Below the pieces are notes generated by a model. The model ran no database searches. It worked only from the letters and a program-made list of their open reading frames with translations, and was not told the origin of the DNA. A stretch of 8,756 nucleotides of DNA from NCBI GenBank assembly GCA_002373165.1, contig DFJS01000034.1:1-8756 (forward strand). The letters are read 5' to 3'. The DNA is from Ruminococcus sp. UBA3665. GTDB lineage: Bacteria; Bacillota; Clostridia; Oscillospirales; Ruminococcaceae. Positions 1-5,380 of the stretch are shown here, one piece after another (the stretch's first letter is position 1; every line of letters starts with the position of its first letter). Position numbers and translations under genes: made by a program.

Positions 1-2
1 AT

Positions 3-128
3 CGCAGCATTACTAATTTCCTTGTGAATCTTGTATCTGCACTGGCTGCTTATTCTCTTTTACCCAAAAAGCCTTCTATCTGTGCCGTTTCTGATATACC
101 TAATGGTATTTTATGCCTTGTTGACTGA
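3..128 (+). CDS. C-terminal end of an IS transposase (partial, 5' end outside window)
   Basis: A frame open from the window's left edge gives 41 residues beginning RSITNFLVNL and continuing with ALAAYSLLPKKPSI, then about 14 more residues to a TGA at 126-128. The 'RS..NF.VNL.saL.AY...pKKPSi' pattern is one I associate with the extreme C-terminus of DDE transposases, possibly IS982-like; the family is from memory and not certain. The base before the first full codon is consistent with a preceding His (xAT), which would fit the usual HRS. No catalytic residues are visible because only the tail is present. The tail after KKPSI looks unlike a conserved family end and may be read-through of a decayed stop. 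If this reading is right, the right end of an insertion sequence lies somewhere in the following AT-rich region. Confidence 0.5.
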   Translation, partial: RSITNFLVNLVSALAAYSLLPKKPSICAVSDIPNGILCLVD

Positions 129-253
129 TTTTTTCCATCGAACTCACGTTTTTTAATTTCACAAGTTCAAAATCAAAAATCAGTAGACTTTTCACAAATT
201 CAGATTTGATTTTTTATGAAATTTAGTAAAGATGTTTTTTATGAAAATTTTGG

Positions 254-266
254 TGTGTGATACACA
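254..266. promoter_or_regulatory. Short palindrome, possible operator
   Basis: The sequence TGTGT-GAT-ACACA has perfect 5-base arms around a 3-base centre and lies 12 bases upstream of a TTGACA hexamer. A position just upstream of a promoter suits an activator or repressor site, but 5-base arms are short enough to occur by chance in AT-rich DNA and I cannot assign a regulator. Confidence 0.2.
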
Positions 267-278
267 AAATTAATCATT

Positions 279-308
279 TTGACAGAATCTCCCTGACTGA
301 TATTTAAT
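279..308 (+). promoter_or_regulatory. Candidate upstream promoter
   Basis: A perfect -35 hexamer TTGACA (279-284) is followed after 18 bases by TTTAAT (303-308), five of six matches to the -10 consensus. Transcription from here would begin near 315 and leave a leader of about 125 bases before the start codon at 440. It would be the second promoter for the surface-protein gene; the closer site at 366-394 has the better -10 element. Confidence 0.35.
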
Positions 309-365
309 TTATACAGGCATTTTCCTTCCGTTTTTGTGCGAACTGCCGAAAAATATAGAAATATC

Positions 366-394
366 TTGTAAATTATGCCGAAATATGATATAAT
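366..394 (+). promoter_or_regulatory. Main promoter of the surface-protein operon (extended -10)
   Basis: TTGTAA (366-371, four of six matches to TTGACA), a 17-base spacer and a perfect TATAAT (389-394), with the extended -10 dinucleotide TG at 386-387. Spacing and -10 sequence are those of a strong housekeeping sigma-A promoter. The predicted transcription start is near 401, about 40 bases before the start codon at 440. It probably drives at least the first two genes and, depending on the hairpin at 3880-3909, all four. Confidence 0.7.
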
Positions 395-425
395 GTACTC
401 TGTTGAATTATCCGAACTCAATTAC

Positions 426-432
426 AGGGGAG
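426..432 (+). promoter_or_regulatory. Ribosome binding site that selects the start at 440
   Basis: AGGGGAG ends one base before an ATG at 434 but seven bases before the in-frame ATG at 440. The latter spacing is normal, so translation should begin at 440; the two-residue extension from 434 would leave almost no room for the ribosome. Confidence 0.75.
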
Positions 433-439
433 TATGACA

Positions 440-2950
440 ATGAAAAAATCAAGAAAAATTGCCTGCTTCTGCGGTTTGCTGATTGCCGCAGGACTGACCG
501 TTCCGGCGGCCGCACAGGCAGAAGAGACTCAGGCTTTTACATTTTCCGAACGTACCGCATTTGAACAGGATGCCGACGGAAATGCCTGCTATCAGCATGA
601 GAATCAGAAAATAACAGGAAAATTCAGCCTTCAGCCGGACTATGCCCTCGGCGATGTCAATCAGGATACTGCAATTGATGCCGTCGATGCCGCCGGAGTT
701 CTCAAAGCGGCCGCACAGGCCGGAACAGGAACATCCGCGGCACAGGATATTCTGCTGGAGCAGTTTCCGGATTATCAGGCCGCCGAAAATGCGGTAAAAT
801 ATGCCGATATCGATAACGATTCCAATATCAGTGCCGCCGATGCCGCTATGATTCTGACTTATGCCGCACAGGCCGGCGCAGGAAAAGAATCTCATCCGCT
901 GGGCTATGCCTGCTATTATGCAGATGAAAACGGCATACTCCAGAAAGGGCTGTTTCAGGATGCCGCAGGGGAAACTTATTACGCCGGAGAGGATTATGCC
1001 TTAAAATCCGGCTGGATTTCGGCTGACGGAAAGCAATATTATCTGAATCAGAATGATTATGCCATGCTGAAAGGCTGGCAAAAAATTCAGAATAAAAATT
1101 ACTGGTTCGGCGAAGACGGTTCTTTCCGGGAAGGCTGGAATCAGACTGATGAAAATATTTATTATCAGACACAGGCCGGCGGCCTCAAAACAGGCTGGAA
1201 TCAGATTGACGATGCAGAATATTATTTTGATGCATCCGGCGTTCTGCTGACAGGCCGTCAGACAGTTGACGGTCATCTGTACTGGTTCGGCGAAGACGGT
1301 TCTTTCCGGGAAGGCTGGAATCAGACTGATGAAAATATTTATTATCAGACACAGGCCGATGGCCTTAAAACAGGCTGGAATCAGATTGATGATGCAGAAT
1401 ATTATTTTGATGCATCCGGCATTCTGCTGACAGGCCGTCAGACAGTTGACGGTCATCTGTACTGGTTCGGCGAAGACGGTTCTTTCCGGGAAGGCTGGAA
1501 TCAGATTGAAGATACTTTCTGTTATCAGACACGCAGTGAAGGCCTCAAAACAGGCTGGAATCAGATTGACAATGCTGTTTATTATTTCAATCAGGAAGGC
1601 ACTCAGTACCGCAGCGGCTGGGCAGATATCGACAATATTACTTATTATTTTGACGAAAACGGTGTTTTCCTCAAAGACGGCTGGCAGACTGTTTATGACA
1701 AGACTTATTATTTCAGTCCGGATGGTGCCTTACAGCGTGACGGCTGGTTCAGTGCGGACGAAAAAGTCTACTATCTGGATGAAAACGGTCTTCCTCTCAA
1801 AGGCTGGCAGACAATCGAAGGCTTGCAGTATTATTTCCTTCCGGAAACAGGAGAACGGTATTCCGGCTGGATTTCCCGCGGACAGGATCGCTGCTATCTG
1901 GATGAAGACGGCATTCCTGCCCTGGGCTGGAGAACAATCAACAACAAAGATTATTATTTTGACGAATCCGGCATTCTGCAAACCGGATGGCTGACACTGA
2001 ATGACAGCGAATATTATCTGAATCCGGACGGCTCTATGGCCACAGGATTTGTAACAGTAGACGGTCTGCGCTACTATATGGGCAGCAATGGCATCAAACA
2101 AAAAAGAACATGGCTTGTCGTGGACGGCAAAACTTACTATCTGGGACTGAAAGGCGACTGCCTGACCGGCTGGCAGAACCTGACAGGGTATATTTACTAC
2201 TTCCAGCCGGACGGCGTGATGTCTACAGGATGGACAACAATCGGGGAAGATACTTATTATTTCAGCCCCAGTAACGGTACCATGCAGAAAGGCTGGCTTG
2301 TTCTGAATAACGTGACGTATTATCTGAACAGTTCCGGCGTTCGTCTGACCGGCTGGCAGACTATCAGCGGTTACAGATATTATTTCAACATCAGCGGCGT
2401 AATGACTACCGGCTGGGCGACAATCGGCGGAAATAAATATTATTTCTATCCCAATAACGGCACTATGGCTAAAAATACCACAATCGACGGTGTCTATCTC
2501 GGTTCTGACGGCATTGCCATATCCGGAAAATTAGCCCTGAATAAACAACGCGCACAAAATGCCCTGAATCAGTACGGCTCTTCCGTCAGCTCGATTTACA
2601 GCTATATGCGTTCGACTAACAGATATAAATATATTGAATCGACAAGAACGCTTTCTCAGATTCAGGCGAACGGCTGGCTGTATTACGTCGATTATGCCTT
2701 TACGCATTATTACGGCGTATGCTATTATATGGCCGCTAAAATGGATTTCATCTTGCAGGAAGCAGGCTATACCTGCCGCATTGTCCATGCTACCCACGGC
2801 AGCGGCGATCATTACTGGAATCAGGTATATCTCAACGGCGGATGGATCAACTATGACTGCACCAACGGCTATAATGCCTACAGCTGGAGCAGCATCATCG
2901 CCGCCGGAAATTATACATTCCTGGGTTATGTTACCCCGAAATATCAGTAA
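440..2950 (+). CDS. Secreted dockerin-like / cell-wall-binding repeat / transglutaminase-like protein
   Basis: An 836-residue exported protein (numbering from the ATG at 440; a 434 start is disfavoured by RBS spacing). Residues 1-27 form a signal peptide: KKSRK, a hydrophobic core, and a likely cleavage after AAAQA. Residues 72-83 (DVNQDTAIDAVD) and 123-134 (DIDNDSNISAAD) match the two dockerin calcium loops, each followed by an Ala-rich helix; the usual Gly at loop position 6 is Thr or Ser. Residues about 155-695 hold roughly 27 repeats of about 20 residues of the form 'YYF...G....GW', resembling choline- and glucan-binding cell-wall repeats. The C-terminal 140 residues look transglutaminase-like: Cys761 in GVCYYMAAKM, His791 in DHYWNQV, Asp806 in INYDCTNG. 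Inferred role: bound to a surface glycan or cohesin and acting on protein or peptide, as a cross-linker, amidase or protease; the substrate is unknown. The next gene starts 12 bases downstream, and its RBS overlaps this stop codon. Confidence 0.88.
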   Translation: MKKSRKIACFCGLLIAAGLTVPAAAQAEETQAFTFSERTAFEQDADGNACYQHENQKITGKFSLQPDYALGDVNQDTAIDAVDAAGVLKAAAQAGTGTSAAQDILLEQFPDYQAAENAVKYADIDNDSNISAADAAMILTYAAQAGAGKESHPLGYACYYADENGILQKGLFQDAAGETYYAGEDYALKSGWISADGKQYYLNQNDYAMLKGWQKIQNKNYWFGEDGSFREGWNQTDENIYYQTQAGGLKTGWNQIDDAEYYFDASGVLLTGRQTVDGHLYWFGEDGSFREGWNQTDENIYYQTQADGLKTGWNQIDDAEYYFDASGILLTGRQTVDGHLYWFGEDGSFREGWNQIEDTFCYQTRSEGLKTGWNQIDNAVYYFNQEGTQYRSGWADIDNITYYFDENGVFLKDGWQTVYDKTYYFSPDGALQRDGWFSADEKVYYLDENGLPLKGWQTIEGLQYYFLPETGERYSGWISRGQDRCYLDEDGIPALGWRTINNKDYYFDESGILQTGWLTLNDSEYYLNPDGSMATGFVTVDGLRYYMGSNGIKQKRTWLVVDGKTYYLGLKGDCLTGWQNLTGYIYYFQPDGVMSTGWTTIGEDTYYFSPSNGTMQKGWLVLNNVTYYLNSSGVRLTGWQTISGYRYYFNISGVMTTGWATIGGNKYYFYPNNGTMAKNTTIDGVYLGSDGIAISGKLALNKQRAQNALNQYGSSVSSIYSYMRSTNRYKYIESTRTLSQIQANGWLYYVDYAFTHYYGVCYYMAAKMDFILQEAGYTCRIVHATHGSGDHYWNQVYLNGGWINYDCTNGYNAYSWSSIIAAGNYTFLGYVTPKYQ
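1101..1560 (+). repeat. 180-bp in-frame tandem repeat (about 2.5 copies)
   Basis: Positions 1101-1280 and 1281-1460 are the same 180-base unit, differing at only five positions (1179, 1180, 1186, 1210 and 1241 against their partners 180 bases on). These produce one Gly-to-Asp change, one Val-to-Ile change and two silent changes. A third copy starts at 1461, is identical for its first 45 bases, then diverges; recognisable similarity ends near 1560. Each unit encodes 60 residues, that is three wall-binding repeats (YWFGEDG..., YYQTQ..., YYFDASG...). All other repeats in the gene are far more divergent, so this block is a recent in-frame expansion. The number of copies may vary between strains and could be mis-assembled from short reads. 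Confidence 0.95.
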
Positions 2951-2962
2951 GGAGCTAGATTT

Positions 2963-3862
2963 ATGATGAAACATACAAAACAGATCATGTGCATTCTGCT
3001 CTGTGCGGCTCTGACAGGTGCTGCGGCAGGATGCGGAAAACAGGAAGAAGCTGCACAGACTGCCGAAAACAGTGCAGCCATTCAGGAAGAAACAAAGGCA
3101 GTCTCTACAGAAGCCGAAACTCAGAAAGAAACAAAATCTGAAAAAGAAACATCTGCCGAAACGCAGTCAGATACTCAGCAGGAAGAAACTGCTGATTCTG
3201 AAACTGTTCCGGAATCAGAAACCGAAACGGCAAAGGCCAGCACTGCTGTTTCTGAAGCGGCGGCCACAACAACCGCTGTCAGCCCGGCCGCCACAGCCGC
3301 TGCCGAAACACAGGCCGCACAGCAGGCCGAAGAACCTGCCGCTCCTGCGGAAGAACCTGCACAGGAAGAGGAATATACACCTGATGTTCCCGAACAGGTA
3401 GTTGTCGTCACAGAAGCCGATGTAATCAATATCGATGCTCCTGACCCGGATGCCGTTGCAACAGAACCGGCTACAGAAGCGGAACAGCATGACGATGTAC
3501 TGTCTATGACAATTGATTATCACGGACATGCTCTGACCGTCGGCGAAAGTGCAAAAGCGTTTATCGATGCTGTCAAGCCGAATTTTGAAGAATCCGCGCC
3601 CAGCTGCTACGGCGACGGCGAAAATATTAATTATTATTATGACGATATGACTCTCTATGTCTGGAATCAGAATGATAATTACATGATTTACAGTATTGAC
3701 ATCAGCTCGCCGGGCATTGTTTCGGTCAGCGGACTGGATATCGGTTCATCTGCGACATTCGACGGCGAAAAAATGTTCGATATGGGCAACGGCTGTAATA
3801 TTCTTGTCATTGCCGCAGGCGGTAATGTCATGAGTATCAGCTATAATAAAGATTTATCATAA
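2963..3862 (+). CDS. Probable lipoprotein with low-complexity linker and small C-terminal domain
   Basis: 299 residues. AAGGAG (2949-2954) precedes the ATG by eight bases. Residues 1-23 are a short basic start and hydrophobic segment ending in a lipobox-like AAAGC, so Cys24 is the likely lipidation site; Ala rather than Leu/Val at -3 makes the lipobox slightly weak. Residues 25-175 are a disordered linker made almost only of Glu, Ala, Thr, Gln, Ser, Lys and Pro, ideal for spanning the cell wall. Residues about 180-299 form a compact domain with SMTIDYHGHALTVGE, an APSCYGDGENINYYY segment, then alternating beta-like strands and a 'GLDIGSS' turn. This layout (basal strand, 'PSC.G.G....Y.Y', 'G..IG') recalls a small domain I have seen in many clostridial lipoproteins, but I cannot name the family. 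Function unknown. Its position directly behind the transglutaminase-like protein suggests co-expression. Confidence 0.8.
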   Translation: MMKHTKQIMCILLCAALTGAAAGCGKQEEAAQTAENSAAIQEETKAVSTEAETQKETKSEKETSAETQSDTQQEETADSETVPESETETAKASTAVSEAAATTTAVSPAATAAAETQAAQQAEEPAAPAEEPAQEEEYTPDVPEQVVVVTEADVINIDAPDPDAVATEPATEAEQHDDVLSMTIDYHGHALTVGESAKAFIDAVKPNFEESAPSCYGDGENINYYYDDMTLYVWNQNDNYMIYSIDISSPGIVSVSGLDIGSSATFDGEKMFDMGNGCNILVIAAGGNVMSISYNKDLS

Positions 3863-3879
3863 AAAGCATAAAATTCCGT

Positions 3880-3909
3880 ACAGGGGTGCTGTGCAGACGG
3901 CACTCCTGT
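3880..3909 (+). terminator. Intergenic hairpin, terminator or attenuator between lipoprotein and acyltransferase
   Basis: ACAGGGGTGCTGT (3880-3892) can pair with ACGGCACTCCTGT (3897-3909) around a GCAG loop, giving 13 pairs including two G-U pairs. It is followed by CTTTATG, only a short U run. The stem is strong enough for a factor-independent terminator but the weak U tract suggests partial termination or a processing/stability element. It starts 17 bases after the lipoprotein stop and ends just before the ribosome binding site of the acyltransferase gene, so it could set the ratio of the two halves of the operon. Confidence 0.55.
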
Positions 3910-3916
3910 CTTTATG

Positions 3917-3925
3917 TAAGGAGGT
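3917..3925 (+). promoter_or_regulatory. Ribosome binding site that selects the acyltransferase start
   Basis: TAAGGAGGT is a near-perfect anti-16S match, 11-12 bases before the ATG at 3937. The longer reading frame from a GTG at 3886 would start inside the hairpin with no ribosome binding site and add 17 residues (LCRRHSC...) foreign to the family. Confidence 0.8.
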
Positions 3926-3936
3926 ATGCAAAAAAT

Positions 3937-5367
3937 ATGGTTTTCAGCAGTACCGTATTTTTATTTCTGTTTCTGCCTGTTGTACTGGCGTTATACTATC
4001 TGATTCCGGAACGGCATGTCAAAAACGCCCTGCTGATTCTGGCAAGTGTGATATTTTACGCATTCGGCGAACCGTTTGTTGTTTTCCTGATGCTGATTTC
4101 AATTCTGTGCAATTACGGCTTAGGCCTGATGATGCAGAAAGAAAAACTTAAAAAAATCAGTCTGGTTATTTCTATTATCTGGAATCTCGGCTTGCTGGCT
4201 GTATATAAATACGCCGGATTTTTCGTCAGCATTCTGAATGTTCTGCCGTTTGTGAATCTGCCAGTGCCGGAAATTCCTCTGCCGATTGGCATTTCGTTTT
4301 TCACATTTCAGGCAATGTCCTATGTGATCGATGTCTACAGGGGCGATATTCAAATCCAGAAAAATTTCTTCCGGTTATTATTATATATCACGTTCTTTCC
4401 GCAGCTGATTGCAGGGCCGATTGTGAAATACAAAGATATCGAAGAACAGCTTGCTGTCCGGAAATTCCGTCCGGAACAGACTGCACACGGCATCAAAAGA
4501 TTTATCTATGGATTATCCAAAAAATTACTCATTGCCGATACAGTCAGCATTGCAGCAGATCATGTTTTCGGTCTGGAAAAATCAGAACTGATTTGTCCGC
4601 TGGCATGGCTGGGCGCAGTCTGCTATACGCTTCAGATTTATTTCGATTTCAGCGGTTACAGCGATATGGCAATCGGATTAGGGCAGATGTTCGGATTCGA
4701 GTTCAAAGAAAATTTCAACTATCCCTATATATCGGCCAATATGACAGAATTCTGGAGAAGATGGCATATTTCAGTTTCTACATGGTTTAAAGAATACTTA
4801 TATTTTCCGCTGGGCGGCAATCGAAAAGGCAAGGGGAGAACCGTCATCAACAAATGGATTGTGTTTTTCTTTACAGGACTATGGCACGGCGCAAACTGGA
4901 CGTTTGTCATCTGGGGACTGCTTAACGGCGGTTTTCTGATGCTCGAAAGCTATGATATCATTCCCGTGAAGAAAATGCAGAAAAATATCTTCCTGAAAAT
5001 TATCAGTCATGGATATACCATGCTTGCTGTGATTCTCTGCTTTACGATTTTCCGGGCTTCTGATCTGAGTCAGGGGCTGCATTTCTGGCGGACAATGTTC
5101 GGATTCGGCACAGCGGACGAATATTATCAGAAAATCGGCATAAGCCTGTTCCTGAAAGAGTTTCACAGCTTATTTGTCATCACGATGATATTTGCCGTGA
5201 TTCTGTCGATGCCCGTGAAAAATAAACTTGCCGGATGTTTCAAATCCGAAAAGGCAAAATCCGGCTTGCAGGTGATTTCTTATCTTGGGTCGCTGGGACT
5301 GCTGTTTCTGTGTCTGCTGTACTTGTCAGCCGGAACATACAGCCCGTTTATCTATCTGAATTTCTGA
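3937..5367 (+). CDS. MBOAT-family O-acyltransferase, AlgI-like
   Basis: 476 residues, a multi-pass membrane protein of the membrane-bound O-acyltransferase family, of the AlgI/DltB/PatA type that moves acyl (usually acetyl) groups across the membrane onto extracellular polymers. The protein starts with the family's typical MVFSS...FLFLP segment, which confirms the start at 3937. Landmarks: PLPIGISFFTFQAMSY near residues 114-129, FFPQLIAGPI near 153-162, YFDFSGYSDMAIG near 235-247, EFWRRWHIS with His277, and GLWHGANWTF with the presumed catalytic His317; it ends SPFIYLNF. Length is normal for AlgI. The SGNH-like partner follows 13 bases downstream, the usual pairing. No alginate, dlt or capsule synthesis gene is visible here, so the acceptor polymer is unknown: exopolysaccharide, wall polymer and peptidoglycan are all possible. 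The donor is presumably acetyl-CoA. Confidence 0.93.
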   Translation: MVFSSTVFLFLFLPVVLALYYLIPERHVKNALLILASVIFYAFGEPFVVFLMLISILCNYGLGLMMQKEKLKKISLVISIIWNLGLLAVYKYAGFFVSILNVLPFVNLPVPEIPLPIGISFFTFQAMSYVIDVYRGDIQIQKNFFRLLLYITFFPQLIAGPIVKYKDIEEQLAVRKFRPEQTAHGIKRFIYGLSKKLLIADTVSIAADHVFGLEKSELICPLAWLGAVCYTLQIYFDFSGYSDMAIGLGQMFGFEFKENFNYPYISANMTEFWRRWHISVSTWFKEYLYFPLGGNRKGKGRTVINKWIVFFFTGLWHGANWTFVIWGLLNGGFLMLESYDIIPVKKMQKNIFLKIISHGYTMLAVILCFTIFRASDLSQGLHFWRTMFGFGTADEYYQKIGISLFLKEFHSLFVITMIFAVILSMPVKNKLAGCFKSEKAKSGLQVISYLGSLGLLFLCLLYLSAGTYSPFIYLNF

Positions 5368-5372
5368 GGAGG
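5367..5372 (+). promoter_or_regulatory. Ribosome binding site that points to a TTG start
   Basis: AGGAGG starts in the last base of the acyltransferase stop codon (TGA 5365-5367). An upstream GTG at 5372 overlaps this site and cannot be used with it, whereas the in-frame TTG at 5381 lies eight bases away, giving a normal MKKIAYLIY... signal-anchor start. Confidence 0.75.
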
Positions 5373-5380
5373 TGCGGAGC

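Larger units (their letters stand above)
129..365. other. AT-rich non-coding region between transposase tail and first promoter
   Basis: No convincing protein is encoded here on either strand; the only ORF, 60 codons on the minus strand over 239-421, has no family resemblance and covers the promoter of the next gene. The stretch is clearly richer in A and T than the flanking genes. It contains a 12-base direct repeat TTTTTTATGAAA at 210-221 and 235-246, and an imperfect inverted repeat AAAATCAAA (169-177) / TTTGATTTT (205-213) with a 27-base loop. The right boundary of the insertion sequence, and any transcription end for it, should lie in this stretch, but I cannot identify a terminal inverted repeat without the other end of the element. 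Confidence 0.5.

Noticed and set aside
169..213. AT-rich inverted repeat AAAATCAAA/TTTGATTTT as terminator of the transposase gene
   Set aside because: Nine mostly A-T pairs with a 27-base loop would be unstable; the symmetry is more likely due to base composition.
239..421. 60-codon minus-strand ORF in the upstream region
   Set aside because: No ribosome binding site or resemblance to a known protein, and it covers the strong promoter of the plus-strand gene.
1001..1456. 151-codon minus-strand ORF with an internal 60-residue duplication
   Set aside because: It is the antisense shadow of the tandem binding repeats; the duplication merely mirrors the 180-bp DNA repeat, and there is no ribosome binding site or family resemblance.
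1101..1560. Evenly spaced repeats as a CRISPR array
   Set aside because: The unit is 180 bases, fully coding and tandem with no unique spacers.
1446..1994. 182-codon plus-strand ORF over the binding-repeat array
   Set aside because: Out-of-frame reading of the repeat-encoding DNA, with no ribosome binding site; the main frame has the signal peptide, repeats and catalytic domain.
3018..3401. 127-codon plus-strand ORF, very rich in Lys/Arg/Gln/Leu
   Set aside because: It is the +1 frame of the low-complexity lipoprotein linker, whose GAA/ACA/GCC codons give basic residues when shifted; not a nucleic-acid-binding protein.
3175..3429. 84-codon minus-strand ORF rich in Ala, Ser and Val
   Set aside because: Antisense of the Ala/Glu-rich linker; composition artefact.
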